From: Symbiodinium natans
Lineage: Eukaryota; Sar; Dinophyceae; Suessiales; Symbiodiniaceae
Reading direction: 5' to 3'
NCBI GenBank assembly: GCA_905221605.1
Contig: CAJNDS010002523.1
Span: 2,031,300-2,081,299, forward strand
Length of the DNA: 50,000 nt
In this document: in pieces, positions 1 to 10,499 of the stretch
How positions within the stretch are numbered: position 1 is the stretch's first letter
Layout of the letters: every line of letters begins with the position of its first letter
Translations under genes and position numbers: made by a program
Notes under the pieces: model-generated
Told to the model about the DNA's origin: nothing
Seen by the model: only the letters and a program-made list of their open reading frames with translations
The model's database searches: none

Positions 1-497
1 GCGCATCATCGAGCCATCGTTTCTCATGGGCTTCGTGGGCCTCCGGGGCCGACGGCCCAGAGACCCAGCTGATGCTCATGATGCTCGGTTTGGGGGGGGG
101 TTCCAACAGCAGAAAACCTCGTAAATACCGAGTGTTTTGTGGGTCCACGTAAAAACGCCCCTAAAATCGCTCATTTTACGCGCTCGAACGGCTTCGTGCC
201 TACAAAACACCCGAACAGCAGGACCCCGAATGCCCTTAAGGGCATTCGGGGTCTTGCTTTTGGGGGTTTCGTGGGCACGCAAGCGTTCAAGCACATACAA
301 TCGGCGTGTTTAAGGGGGTTTTGGATGGCCTGGGGGAGGCCGCTGATGCTCATGATGCTCCCTTTCCTGGGTCCCAAAAGGCTTCCCAAGCCCAAAAACA
401 CGTGTTTACAGCGTTTTCTGAAGGTTTTTCGAAGGCAAAACGCATGCATAGAATGCTTTTAAGGCCCCCAAACCAACCCCACTGATGCTCCTGATGC
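1..497. repeat. Nested inverted-repeat element with GATGCTC boxes
   Basis: A perfect 32-nt palindrome lies at 222-253 (GACCCCGAATGCCC, a TTAA centre, then its complement). Around it the two sides remain imperfect inverted copies of each other over roughly 182-237 and 238-293, with weaker similarity out to about 130-345, so the single strand could fold into a long hairpin. The box GATGCTCATGATGCTC occurs at 71-86 and 345-360, with a variant at 484-497. The short ORFs on both strands simply follow the inverted repeat and are not taken as genes. A fold-back or MITE-like element is the likeliest reading. Confidence 0.6.
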
Positions 498-570
498 GGG
501 TGCGCGCGCGCGCGCGCGCGCGCCGGCGCGCCGGGGGGGTGGGGGAGGGAGGGGTGGCGAAGGCAGGAGA
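498..570. repeat. Alternating GC tract and G-rich low-complexity DNA
   Basis: An uninterrupted run of alternating G and C (about 503-523) is followed by GGCGCGCC and a purine-rich stretch of G and GAGA. Alternating GC of this length is a classical Z-DNA-prone sequence. No gene is visible. Confidence 0.6.
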
Positions 571-689
571 AAGAGAGACAGAGAGAAGGAGAGGACAAAG
601 ACACGGGAAAGAGAAGACAGTGCCAAGGTTCAAGGTTTCGTGCTTTGGGGGGCGGGGGCCGGCCCGTGCCGCTAGGCCTGAAATTTAGA

Positions 690-960
690 GGTTTTGGGGG
701 GGTTTTAGGGGTTTAGGGCTTATAGGTTTTAGGGCTTTAAGGTTTAGGGTTTTAGGCTTTAGGGCTTCAGTCAGGGCTTCAGGGCTTCAGGGCTTCAGGG
801 CTTCAGGGCTTCAGGGCTTCAGGGCTTTAGGGCTTTAGGGCTTTAGGGCTTTAGGGCTTTAGGGCTTTAGGGCTTTTGGATTCTAGGTTTTAGGGTTTTA
901 GGGCTTTGGGCTTTATTAGGTTCTATAGGGTTTTTCGGGATATAGGGTTTAAGGCTCAGG
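690..960 (+). repeat. Degenerate telomere-type block, TTCAGGGC and TTTAGGGC variants
   Basis: Eight-base variants of the telomere unit are each locally homogeneous: TTCAGGGC copies from about 771 to 830, then TTTAGGGC copies to about 875, then irregular TTTAGGG-like units. The change from one variant to the next along the block indicates local unit amplification. Confidence 0.8.
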
Positions 961-1137
961 GGCATTGTAGGATGTAGGCTGCAGGTTTCTGTAACCCCTG
1001 AACCCCCAAAAACCTATGTACCCTAAACGGGCTAATCCGGGTTTGGGGTTTTTTTGGGGAATGTGCCGCGCGAGAGTTCCCTTCAACCTGTCTAGTAATT
1101 TTCTTCGCCAATGAGTATTTCAATCGCTAGGGTTTAA

Positions 1138-1600
1138 GCTGGGGTTCGGGGTAGCCTCGGCCCTTTTCGGGCCTTCGGCACGCTAGGGCCCGCAGAGGCC
1201 CTTATTTGCTTGAAGGCCTTCGCAGCTGGGGTTCGGGGTAGCCTCGGCCCTTTTCGGGCCTTCGGCACGTCAGGGCCCGTAGAGGCCCTTGCTGATTTGG
1301 GGGCTTCCTGGGCTTTCCTTTTGGGGTGAAATGGAGGGGTGCCCAAAACCATCGATTTCAGTACTAAAAAATAACATGTTTCATTGCGGGCAGGGGTGCC
1401 TAAAACCATCGTTTTCAATATTCAAAGATCGCATTTTTCATTGTGGGCACGGACAAATCTTGGGGTCCCCCTCCTTTTAGGGGGCCTTTTGAAGCTTCTG
1501 AAGCCTTTTGGTGGCTCTGGCGCCTCTTGGGAGCTTCCTGGGCTTTCCTGGCGCTTCTGGTGTAAAATGGAGGGGTGCGGAAAACCATTTTTTCATTGAT
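1138..1600. repeat. Direct repeats, period about 87 bp, plus a second duplicated segment
   Basis: A 45-bp segment beginning GCTGGGGTTCGGGGTAGCC occurs at 1138-1182 and again at 1225-1269. A second segment (TTCCTGGGCTTTCC, then ATGGAGGGGTGC and AAAACCAT) occurs near 1305-1352 and near 1535-1590. The repeated peptides on the minus strand (KARKGPRLPRTPA) are a by-product of the first repeat. No gene recognised. Confidence 0.6.
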
Positions 1601-1922
1601 GGTACGGCCCCCTTGGCTCGGGACCCTTTGGGTCTTGAACCCGGGCCCTTTCAAGGGCCTTGGCCCTTGGCCGTCGGGGGTCCTTGTCCGGTGGCTGGGC
1701 CCGGGAGGTCCTTGCCACTTGCCAGAGAGCCTCACCCTTGATTGGAAGGGCCGGGAGGGGCTCTTTCGGCAGGGGGGGCCCAGCAAACCCTGAACCCAAA
1801 ACCCTGAACCATGTCCGATGCTTTGGCGACGCTAAAGGTGGTCTGGGTGCCGGCCATCCCTTAGCCGAGTACTGACGTTGTCGTAAAGAAGGCCGATGTC
1901 CGTTGGCCTGTCCAGGACAGAC

Positions 1923-2025
1923 GGTGAGGCTTAACCCTCACCTTTCCGTTTCTCGTTTCGCTTGGGCGCTCGGGCTGTAAGGCCCTCGGCCGAGCGTTCG
2001 GGGTCTGTCGCTCGACGGAAGCGAC
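1923..2025. other. Cluster of three short hairpins
   Basis: Three inverted repeats follow one another: GGTGAGG/CCTCACC (1923-1942), CGCTCGG/CCGAGCG (1967-1996) and GTCGCT/AGCGAC (2007-2025). They end just before a telomere-type block. No known RNA family is recognised; a structured transcript or a mobile-element end are both possible. Confidence 0.35.
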
Positions 2026-2035
2026 CCCTCATTTA

Positions 2036-2190
2036 GTTTAGGGTTTAGGGTTTAGGGTTTAGGGTTTAGGGTTTAGGGCTTAGGGCTTAGGGTTTAGGGT
2101 TTAGGGTTTAGGGTTTAGGGTTTAGGGTTTAGGGTTTAGGGTTTAGGGTTTGGGGTTTGGGGTTTGGGGTTTGGGGTTTGGGGTTTCGGG
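2036..2190 (+). repeat. TTTAGGG array grading into TTTGGGG
   Basis: Tandem TTTAGGG with a few TTAGGGC units, ending in several TTTGGGG units. The orientation is the G-rich strand on +. Confidence 0.95.
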
Positions 2191-3190
2191 CCGACTTAAG
2201 GTCGCAGGCTTAGGGTCAAGGGGGACCCTTGTGAGGGACCTCAGGGGTTATTTCGGGAATATTTGGGAGGCCACTTCCGGATGCAGGAACTATCTAAGGG
2301 GTTTGGCTTCTGTGGTGTGGGGCTTGGAGTTCCCTCAAGGGGTCGAAGAACCCTAAACCCTAAACCCTAAACCGCACCAAGACCTATCCAAGGAGTACAC
2401 ACGGCGTGGGCTGGATTAGGGTTTGGGGTTACGGCTTAGCTTCCGTGCGTAAACCCAACAAGCAAATAAGCCAAGAAGTAGGGCCGAGCGAAACCATAAC
2501 TCGGTCAAGTGGCACAGGACTCGTGCCCCATGTCCGACGTGTGGCTCAGGGGCCAAGTCCTAGAAGCCTAAGTTGCCTAAACCCTGAGCCCGAAACCCTT
2601 GAACCCCAACCCTCCTAAACCCTAAATTACAACCTCTAAGCCCCCAAATCCTAAACCACCTAAACAGCCACGAAACTCTGCATCCCCAAACCCCCGCATC
2701 CCCAGGCCATATTCCCCACATTCGGCCCTCCTAAAAGCTCAGCGCGCGCTCGGAGCCGGCGGCAGCGCTGCGACGCGGGACTATGCTCAACTAGGATGGC
2801 CCTTAAAACCCTTCGGAAAAAAGTTCCCAATATTATCCCCCTAAACCCAATAAGGGAGAATAGAAAACAACCCAAAACCCTAGCCAAGAGGCTCAGGCTC
2901 AGGGTGCAAAAGCTGGGTTTCGAGGCCTGCCTTGCGACCCCCCCCCACACTGCAGCCGCAGGGTTTGATGTCGGTTTCTACAAGCCTTTAACGTAAACCC
3001 TGTTTTCTGTTTCTGTTTCCAGAAGGCTAGAAACGTAAACCCCTAAACCTCAAATAGAATACCAAGTGCAGAGGTGCTTCCGGAAGAGGGGGGGGGGAGG
3101 GTCCAAGTGTCCCGGGCTTTGGGCCTTGTTTGGGGGTCAGGTGGGTCCTCAAAAGCACCCAAAGCCCTACACAATTTCAACTGGCGGGGG
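2190..3190. other. Spacer with scattered CCCTAAA motifs, no gene recognised
   Basis: Mixed unique sequence with isolated CCCTAAA clusters (2350-2372, 2575-2660). ORFs of 66-96 codons exist on both strands but have no motif, and several consist of repeat-derived peptide. Confidence 0.5.
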
Positions 3191-3244
3191 TACGAAGCAA
3201 CCCTAAGTCCTAACCTGCATTTAGGGTTTTAGTTCAAACACTGA

Positions 3245-3247
3245 ACC

Positions 3248-3321
<74 letters not shown>

Positions 3322-3340
3322 ACCCCAAACCCCAAAGCCT
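3245..3340 (-). repeat. AACCCTC array (variant unit)
   Basis: About ten nearly perfect AACCCTC units, a one-base variant of the telomere unit, ending in AACCCCAAACCCC. Confidence 0.9.
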
Positions 3341-3355
3341 TGCCCGAGCTTCTTG

Positions 3356-3432
3356 ACTTTTTTGGCGTCAGCCGCGCGCCGCGGCCTTCACAAGCTCGGG
3401 GTCCAGGACGACTTCGAAGCTGGAGAGGATCT
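3356..3432 (-). CDS. Candidate exon, unknown protein
   Basis: The island between a CCCTAAA-type block on the left and a TTTAGGG block on the right reads EEILSSFEVVLDPELVKAA on the minus strand, then hits a stop. Removing one G from a GCGCGCGG run would keep it open into ADAKKVKKLGQ. Coding character is good but no family is recognised, and the boundaries are not fixed. Confidence 0.35.
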
Positions 3433-3434
3433 CC

Positions 3435-3810
3435 TCGGGGGTTTGGGTTTAGGGTTTAGGGTTTGGGGTTTGGGGTTTTTAGGGTTTAGGGTTTAGGGCT
3501 TAGGGTTTGGGGTTTGGGGTTGGGGTTTGGGGTTTGGGGTTTAGGGGATTGGGGTTTTAGGATTTGGGGTTGGGGGTATTGTTTTGGGGTTTAGGGTTCG
3601 GGCTTCGGGGTTTAGGGTTCGGGGTTTGGGGTTTAGGGTTTGGGGTTTGGGGTTTGGGAGTTGGGGTTTCGGGTTTAGGGCTTAGGGTTTAGGGTTTGGG
3701 GTTTAGGGTTTGGGGTTCAGGGCTTAGGGCTTGGGGTTCAGGGTTTGGGGCATATGGTTTTGGCTTTGGGGTTTAGGGTTTAGGGGTAGGGGTTTCGGGT
3801 TTAGGGGCCG
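3435..3810 (+). repeat. TTTAGGG / TTTGGGG array
   Basis: Degenerate G-rich telomere-type units, many TTTGGGG. This is the left half of a head-to-head pair with the CCCTAAA block at 3865-4290. Confidence 0.9.
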
Positions 3811-3864
3811 ACCGGAAAACAGCACCCACAGCAAAAAAACCCACAACAAAAAAAAACGGGTTCC

Positions 3865-4318
3865 CCGAAAACCCTAAAAACACTACAACCCTACAACCCT
3901 AAAGCCCTAAAAACCCTAAGCCCCTAAAATCCTAAAGCCCTAAAACCCTAAAACCCTAAACCCCTAAAACCCTAAATATCAAAGACCCCAAAGCCCTAAA
4001 TCCCCAAGACCCCAAAACCCTAAAACCCTAAAACTAAAGCCCTGAAACCCTACAACCCTAAAGCCCTAAAAACCCTCCAAAAGCCCTAAAACCCTAAAAC
4101 CCCAAAAGCCCAAAACCCTGAAACCCTAAAACCCTAAAACCCCAAAAACCCTAACAAAACCCCAAGAACAAAAAAAACACATGAAACCCTAAAACCCCAA
4201 AAGCCCAAAACCCAGAACCCTAAAACCCGAAAAAACCCAAAAACCCTAACAAAACCCCAAAAACAAAAAACATTATTAAAAAAAAATAAAACCCTTAAAA
4301 AAAAAAAAAAAAAAAAAA
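3865..4318 (-). repeat. CCCTAAAA array and A-rich tail
   Basis: CCCTAAA and CCCTAAAA units in the opposite orientation to the preceding block, ending in poly(A) runs of more than 20. With 3435-3810 it forms one inverted pair filling the space between two exon-like islands. Confidence 0.9.
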
Positions 4319-4321
4319 CGA

Positions 4322-4422
4322 AAACTCGCGGCGGGCGTCAGCGTAGTCCACGTCGCCAGAGCCGGGCGCTGCCGGCGCCGCCGGCGCGGCGGTGGCCAGC
4401 AGCGAGGCAAAGACCTGGTTGA
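4322..4422 (-). CDS. Candidate exon, Ala/Pro-rich peptide
   Basis: The minus strand reads LNQVFASLLATAAPAAPAAP followed by GSGDVDYADARREF, open across the whole island. GC-rich third positions and the low-complexity Ala-Pro linker look coding. No family recognised. Confidence 0.4.
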
Positions 4423-4424
4423 GG

Positions 4425-5150
4425 GATTTTGGGGCTTTAGGGGTTTGTAGGGTTTTTAGGGGCTTTCGGGTTTAGGGATTAGGGGTTGAGGCTTCTAGGG
4501 CTTTGGGGTTTTTAGGGGCTTTAGGGGCTTTAGGGTTTAGGGTTTAGGGTTGAGGCTTCTAGGGCTTTAGGGTTCAGGGTTTGTAGGGGCTTTAGGGTTT
4601 AGGGTTTAGGGTTCGGGATTTTAGGGCTTTAGGGATTTTAGGGGGTTTTGCAGGGTTTTTTGAGGTTTTTGGCGCTTCTAGGGGTTCTAGGGTTCTGTGG
4701 TTCTCTAAGGTTTTAGGTTGTTGGAACGTTTCAGGGGCATCTCGGTTTTGAGGGTTTCCAGGGTTTCTAGGGTTCTAGGGCTTCCAGGGTTCCAGGGTTT
4801 CTAGGGTTCTAGGGCTTCGAGGGTTCTAGGTTGTCAGGGTGTAGGGTTTGAGGGCTTCAGGGTTCTAGGGTTCTAGGGTCCTAGGGTTCTAGGATGCTGG
4901 GGTCTAGGGTATAGGGTGTTAGGATTTTAGGCCTCAGGGTTTACGGATCTGGTTGAGGGTTTCGGGTGTTCGGGTTTTGGGTGTTAGGGCTTTGGGGTGT
5001 TAGGGCCTTAAGGTTTAGGATTTTAGGGTCTTAGGCTATTAGGGTATTAGGGTCTTAGGCTATTAGGGTATTAGGGTCTTAGGCTATTAGGGTATTAGGC
5101 TATTAGGGTATTAGGGTATTAGGGTTTAGGGTTGTGGGTTGTAGGGTCTG
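4425..5150 (+). repeat. Long degenerate TTTAGGG block with TCTAGGG, TTCCAGGG and TATTAGGG variants
   Basis: About 725 bp of telomere-like units; variants are locally clustered, for example TATTAGGG/TCTTAGGC near 5030-5120. Confidence 0.85.
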
Positions 5151-5177
5151 GGGTGTGTAGCGGTGTCTACGCGCGGG

Positions 5178-5216
5178 AAGCATGCCTTGTCTTTGTACAT
5201 TTAGGGGCATGCTCCC
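5178..5216. other. Short hairpin
   Basis: AGCATGCC and GGCATGCT flank a 17-base loop, so a short stable hairpin is possible. The role is unknown. Confidence 0.4.
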
Positions 5217-5500
5217 TATCTCGCGCTTGCACAGCCTTAGTAGCCCCAGCCCCCACCCGAACTAAGGTTCTACTACCAAACCCTATATAAACCCAAGGCC
5301 CTAAACCTTAAACCCTAAACCCCGAACCCGAAACCTTATGAAAGCAAAGAGGTTTCAAAGGGACTCGGTGCTTTGTTGCAGAGGGATCGCATGCCAAGCC
5401 TGACGTCGTCATCTTCTAGCGGAGGCCATCGCCAGCTGCACCCCTCAACATTCAAACCCGCTAGCCCAAAACCCCCCTAAAGGTTGAAATCCCTAAACTT

Positions 5501-5601
5501 GGGATGCCCCCCCCTTATACTCATAGTCCTTAATAGGGATTCTAGGAGGGGGTACTAGAATCCCGAAGATTAAGGACTGTTAGTCTAAGAGGGACCATCC
5601 C
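5501..5601. mobile_element. Fold-back (MITE-like) element, family A copy 1
   Basis: The element opens with GGGATGCCCCCCCC, contains AGTCCTTAATAGGGATT and its near complement AATCCCGAAGATTAAGGACT, and closes with GGGACCATCCC. Related palindromic elements sit at 13339-13435, 33166-33261 and 39325-39402. There is no ORF, so this would be a non-autonomous element. Confidence 0.7.
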
Positions 5602-5646
5602 AACCCTAAACCCTAACCCCCTGACCCCCAACATGCTTATGGGAAC

Positions 5647-5857
5647 CCTCAACCCTAAAGGCCCTAAACCCTAAACCCTAAACCCTAAACCCTAAACCCT
5701 AAGGATCCAGGGATAGAAGAAGGGGCTCGGCGTGCACGAGGGCTGAAGGCTTACTGGGTTTAGGGTTTAGGGTTTAGGGTTTAGGGTCTAGGGTTTAGGG
5801 TTTAGGGTTTAGGGCTTAGGGCTTAGGGTTTAGGGCTTAGGGCTTAGGGTTTAGGGG
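5647..5857. repeat. CCCTAAA array then TTTAGGG array around a 50-bp island
   Basis: CCCTAAA units at 5647-5703 and TTTAGGG units at 5757-5857 flank a 50-bp unique island. This is the inverted arrangement seen around many exon-like islands. Confidence 0.9.
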
Positions 5858-6139
5858 CGTGTGCCTCCGCAGGCAGCCTGCCCTGCCCATCGGCATCCAG
5901 ACTCCTGGGCGAAAGGGTTTCGGGTTTAAGGTTTGGGGTTTCGGGTTTCGGGTTTCGGGTAGACGCCAAGTTCTAAACCCGTGCACCCCGAAAGCCTAAA
6001 CCCAAAGCCCAAAACCCTAGAACCCTAAATGTACTCACCTTTGGGCCCCAAGCCCCTTTTTTCCAGCCAACAAGAAACCATCAACCCCCTGTCCCCCACC
6101 AAGATTCCCCCACCAAAAAAAAAACTCAGCACCACACCC

Positions 6140-6330
6140 GGGTAGGGCCCCTACCCTACCCTACCCCCCGTGAGCCATGTCTGGGGGTAGGGTAGGGCCC
6201 CTACCCTGGGTTCCCCCAACAAAACCCCCCTCCCTCGCCTACCAACCCCAAACCGCCCTCCCCTACCCTCCCCTTCCCTCGACTACTCTACCCCACCCTA
6301 CCCACACTCCCCCTCCCCTACCCTCCCCTC
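6140..6330. repeat. CCCTACC-rich low-complexity DNA
   Basis: Repeated CTACCCTACC and CCCTCCCC motifs give a proline-rich ORF on + that I do not treat as a gene. Confidence 0.7.
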
Positions 6331-6476
6331 CCCTGCCAAGGGCTTTGGTGGCAGCAGGGTGTTTGGTGTGTGGAACACGGGGTCAGGCGGATGCACCCTA
6401 AACAGATCCTCGCCCCTGACATGACGGCGGGGCCCCACCCTCCCCCACTCCCCCCCACCCTCCCAGCCCCCACAAC

Positions 6477-6539
6477 CTTGCAGAAGGCTTCGGGCTGGGG
6501 GGATTTGAGCTTCGGTGGGTCGGCGGCCTGAGCCGGAGG
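6477..6539 (-). CDS. Candidate exon, unknown protein
   Basis: Exactly 21 codons lie between an acceptor AACTTAGCAG and a donor AAG|GTTGTG. The peptide starts PPAQAADPPKLKSPQPEAF. Both boundaries fit the splice signals of the calpain-like gene in this window. No family recognised. Confidence 0.4.
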
Positions 6540-6766
6540 CTGCTAAGTTTTAGGGGTTTTAGAGGTTAAACCGCTAAACCCCTAAGCCCTAAACCCCTAA
6601 GCCCGAAACCCCCAAACCCTTAAACCAAACCTTAACCTCCTGAACCCTAAAACCCCAAACCCTAAACCCCAAGCCCCTTAACCCAAAACCCATCGACCGG
6701 GCGCTGGGCCGGCAGGCGCGCATCAAGGCCTGCGAGTTTTGGGGCTTCGGGGCTTTCGGGCTTTCG

Positions 6767-6905
6767 GGGTTTAGGGTTTAGGGTTTAGGGTTTAGGGTTT
6801 AGGGTTTAGGGCTTCGGGCTTAGGGCTTAGGGTTTAGGGTTTAGGGTTTAGGGTTTAGGGTTTAGGGTTTGGGGTTTAGGGTTAGGGTTTAGGGGTTTAG
6901 GGACA
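6767..6905 (+). repeat. TTTAGGG array
   Basis: Mostly perfect TTTAGGG units, with a few CTTAGGG and TTTGGGG. Confidence 0.95.
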
Positions 6906-7314
6906 TCAATTCAGGGATTTTGGGGCTTGGGAACCCTAAACACTAAACCCGAATTAAACCCTAAACCCTACACCCGACACCCTAAACCCGAAGCTTGATG
7001 AGGTTTGGGTTTCGGGCTCTTAGGGTTTAGGATGTAAACGTAGCGCTTCGGGCCTCGAGCTTAGGGGATGTGCGGGCTTAGGGGTTTATGGGGTTTGGGT
7101 TTAGGAATTCTGGGCTAAGGCTTGAGGGCTTTGGGGATTCAGCTTAGGTCTTGGGCATAACCCCAAACCCCAAACCCCAAACCCTAACCCCAAACCGTAA
7201 ACCCCAAACCCTAAACCCTAAAACCCTACACCATGCTCTCCGTGGGTTTGGCAGTGTGCACACAGTTTCTTAAGGGCGACTCCCGACCTTACCCTACACC
7301 CTCAATCCTTGGGG

Positions 7315-7440
7315 TTTAGGACTTAGGGTAGAGGGTATAGGGTTTGGGGTTTAGGGTTTCGGGTTTGGGGTTTGGGGTTTAGGGTTTAGGGTTTAGGGTT
7401 TAGGGTTTAGGGTTCAGGGCGCCTACACCCTAAACCCTAA
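7315..7440. repeat. TTTAGGG array turning into CCCTAAA
   Basis: TTTAGGG and TTTGGGG units end at about 7415 and meet CCCTAAACCCTAA after about 15 bases. This is a nearly gapless head-to-head junction. Confidence 0.85.
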
Positions 7441-7484
7441 GATCCTGCAGAGACGCTGGGACCACCCCCTAAAAGCCCTCAAGT

Positions 7485-7556
7485 TCATCCAAACACCGGG
7501 ATTGCCCTTGGCCTCGCGGTGGCCAAGGACCCCGTCGAAGCCGTAGACCTTGTCTC
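7485..7556 (-). CDS. Candidate exon, unknown protein
   Basis: The minus strand reads DKVYGFDGVLGHREAKGNP, with a possible donor CCCG|GTGTTT at the 3' side. It looks coding, but the family is not recognised. Confidence 0.35.
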   Translation of the reverse strand, partial: ETRSTASTGSLATARPRAIPVFG

Positions 7557-7759
7557 TTAGGGTAGTTGCATGGGCCCTGAGTATGGGCCCTTAAAAGCGG
7601 ACCCCCTTATGGCCCCTTATCTGCGCTCGCGTTGCGCGTAGTCCACCCCCCTCCCCCCCATGGTATCCCCCGCCCAAACTCTGCCCGTTAACCCAAAAAA
7701 TCAGAGTGAAAATCCTGAACTCTGCAGCCTAACCCTAAACCCTAAACCCATGAACCACA

Positions 7760-7890
7760 GACCGGGGGAACCACGGGGGGGAGGGCGGGGCGGGGGGGGA
7801 GGGGGGGGGGGAATTCGTCTTTTTACGCAATCAACCCCCCCCCCCCCCACATTGTGCCCCCCACACCCCCCCCCTCCCCTTGAACCCCCA
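7760..7890. repeat. Poly-G and poly-C runs
   Basis: Several G runs (7783-7811) and C runs (7838-7870) of 8-14 bases. The Gly/Pro ORF across them is an artefact of composition. Confidence 0.8.
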
Positions 7891-8220
7891 TGCCTTAAGA
7901 ACCCTATAAGTAGGGTTTGAGGGCTTAGGGGCTCTAAAGGCTCAAGGCTCTAAATCCTCCAGAAGGGCTTATTGCAACAATGGTTCCGAAAATTGAGCCT
8001 CCAAATCCTCAACCCGAACCAGTGGGTGGCACTGTCGCCTGCATCCGGTATCTTAGCCGGGTTTAGGGTTTCGGGTTTAGGGTTTAGGGACACCCCCTAA
8101 ACCCTAAACACATCCCAAGACCCCTAACTTCTACACCCTGAACCCTAATTCCTAAACTCGTAAGCCCGAAACTCCTAAACTCCTAAACCCCCTAAATACC
8201 CAAACCCCCGGCCTTGTGTC

Positions 8221-8296
8221 CAGGTGGGGACCCGTCCGTCCAGCGGAGCCCGCGCGCGAGCTCTAGAAAGGACAGCGTGCCTGGATAGAACTTAAC
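8221..8296 (-). CDS. Candidate exon, unknown protein
   Basis: The minus strand reads FYPGTLSFLELARGLRWTDG then SPPGHK, ending at a possible GC donor (AAG|GCCGGG). The + strand is also open here, so the strand is not certain. Confidence 0.35.
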
Positions 8297-8323
8297 TTGG
8301 AGTTTAGGGTGCAAGAGTTTCGA

Positions 8324-8452
8324 CCCTAAACCCTAAACCCTAAACCCTAAACCCTAAACCCTAAACCCTAAACCCTAAACCCTAAACCCTAAACCCTAAA
8401 CCCTAAACCCTAAACCCTAAACCCTAAACCCTAACCCTAAACCCTAAACCCT
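8324..8452 (-). repeat. CCCTAAA array
   Basis: About 18 nearly perfect CCCTAAA units, with one CCCTAA unit. Confidence 0.97.
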
Positions 8453-8580
8453 GTAATGGGTCTGAGGGTCCTAGGATCCAAGGGTCTAAGGGTCCAAGTG
8501 TCTAAGAGTCTAGGGGTCTAAGGGTTCAGGCGGCCCACGTCCTGATGCCGGTAAACATCGAACCCCAAACCCCTACACCC

Positions 8581-8730
8581 TTTAGAGGGTTTAGGGGGGT
8601 TTAGGGTTTAGGGTTTAGGGTTTAGGGTTTAGGGTTTAGGGTTTAGGGTTCTAGGGTTCTAGGGTTCTAGGGTTCTAGGGTTCTAGGGTTCTAGGGTTCT
8701 AGGGTTCTAGGGTTCTAGGGTTCTAGGGCT
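8581..8730 (+). repeat. TTTAGGG array followed by TTCTAGGG array
   Basis: Perfect TTTAGGG to about 8648, then about ten perfect copies of the 8-base variant TTCTAGGG. The sharp switch between homogeneous sub-arrays argues for local amplification. Confidence 0.95.
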
Positions 8731-8775
8731 GAAAGTGTTTTTGGGGTTCAGAGGGTTCAGGGTTTCGGGTGGCCC

Positions 8776-8852
8776 ATTTGCCTGAGTTGTTGGTGTCCAG
8801 GACATCCGCCAGCTCAGCAAGGCGCTGGGCATCGCTGCGCCTGTGATCTTGG
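8776..8852 (-). CDS. Candidate exon, possibly EF-hand-like
   Basis: The minus strand reads RSDAQRLAELADVLDTNNSG then KWAT. The DTNNSGKW stretch resembles the start of an EF-hand loop, but no full loop can be shown. The + strand also reads open (DIRQLSKALGIAAPVILAGL), so strand and family are uncertain. Confidence 0.3.
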
Positions 8853-9295
8853 CGGGGTTACGGGGGCTTTTGGGGGGGCTTTTGGGGGGCTTTTTGGGGT
8901 GCTTTTGGGGGGGCTTTTGGGGTCTTTTTGGGGGGGCGGGGGGCGTTTGGGGGGGGCTTTTGGGGGTTGTAGGGTGGCTTTTGTGGGCTTTTGGGGACTT
9001 TTAGGGCTTTTGCGGGCTTTTAGGGCTTTTAGGGCAGTTAGTGCAGATAGGGCTTTTGGCACTTTTGGGGCTTGGCCTTTGGGGCTTTTCACGCTTTCAG
9101 GGCTTTTCTGGTTCTGGGGGCGTTTCTGGCGCTTAGGCTGTTAGGGCCTAGGGGGAGTAGGGCTAGGGCTCAGGAGTTCGCGGCCCACGACGTCTGTAGC
9201 ATTCAGTAAAACAAGGGGGAGGGAGGGATGGTTCAGGAACCACCTTACCGAAGCCACCAGGCCTAGGGGGGAGGGTTTGTATGGGTTTCGGGTCT

Positions 9296-9505
9296 TAGGG
9301 TCTTAGGGTCTTAGGGTCTTAGGGTCTTAGGGTCTTAGGGTCTAGGGTCTTAGGGTCTTAGGGTCTTAGGGTCTTAGGGTCTTAGGGTCTTAGGGTCTTA
9401 GGGTCTTAGGGTCTTAGGGTCTTAGGGTCTTAGGGTCTTAGGGTCTTAGGGTCTTAGGGTCTTAGGGTCTTAGGGTCTTAGGGTCTTAGGGCCTTAGGGC
9501 CTTAG
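9296..9505 (+). repeat. TCTTAGGG array
   Basis: About 25 nearly perfect copies of the 8-base unit TCTTAGGG, ending in three GCCTTAGG units. It is the longest homogeneous non-canonical variant array in the window. Confidence 0.95.
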
Positions 9506-10111
9506 GGCCCTTTAAGGGATTTGAGGGATTAGGGTTTGCAGCTTCGAACCGAACCCGAAACCCCGAACCCTAAGCCCTAAACCCTACAGCCCTAGACACA
9601 CCGAGCTCCTTTTCTAAACCATCGGCACGGCGGCAGTCACTGCGCGACATGATGAAACTGAGGGGCCTGTCTGGGCTGGGCCCAGAAGCCTGCTCTTTTG
9701 GGGGTTTGGAGGGATTGTTGGGGTTGTTGGGGTTTAGGGTTTAGGGTTTAGGGTTCAGGGCTTAGGACTTAGGGTTTAGGGTTTAGGATTTTTAGGTTTT
9801 AGCGTTAGGCTTTTTAGGGTTTACAGGGGTGAGGAATCACCGGGTTTAGGGCCTTAGGGTTTGAGGGAATGACCCTGGGCGCTTCGCGTCAGCGCTCGAA
9901 GCAACCCGAAAGTGCCATCACCTGGGACGGGGTCGCGAGGCTTGAAATCTAAGGGTAGCTCTATGGCCCCTTTCCATGGTCCCTTTAAACCCTAAAACCC
10001 TAAACCCCCAAACCCTAAACCCTAAACCTTCTTGAAAGGGTTCTGAAGTAGGGGCTCTTGGGATTTATAGGGTATGTAAGGGGTTATGTAAGGGGCCCCC
10101 TTTTTAAGTGA

Positions 10112-10216
10112 CCATGCATTTGCCCGTAGATGAAAGGAGGAGAGTGTTGGGGGGCTCAGCGTCTCGAAGTCTGCACCAGTAGTTGGAGCATCGAAATTGA
10201 CCGAGTGAACCCTGAG
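10112..10216 (-). CDS. Candidate exon, unknown protein
   Basis: After an acceptor CTCTCTCAG the minus strand reads VHSVNFDAPTTGADFETL then SPPTLSSFHLRANAW. The + strand is also open from an ATG at about 10132. The family is not recognised. Confidence 0.35.
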
Positions 10217-10217
10217 A

Positions 10218-10326
10218 GAGGTTAGGGTTTAGGGTTTAGGGTTTAGGGTTTAGGGTTTAGGGTTTAGGGTTTAGGGTTTAGGGTTTAGGGTTTAGGGTTT
10301 AGGGTTTAGGGTTTAGGGTTTAGGGA
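10218..10326 (+). repeat. TTTAGGG array
   Basis: About 15 perfect TTTAGGG units. Confidence 0.97.
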
Positions 10327-10427
10327 GGATTCATTCGCTTTCATAGCGCTTAGAGGAATATGTGAAATACGACCCCAATAACCGCAAGCCCTAAAACCCT
10401 AAACCCTTGACCCTGAACCGTCCGCAC

Positions 10428-10499
10428 GTTATGTCCGCAAGCAGGTTGCCAGTGGAAGATGATGCCCACATTTCAACCTTGACTTCATCCTTGCGACCT
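10428..10499 (-). CDS. Candidate exon, unknown protein
   Basis: The minus strand reads RKDEVKVEMWASSSTGNL then LADITCGRFR, open across the island between two CCCTAAA blocks. No family recognised. Confidence 0.35.
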
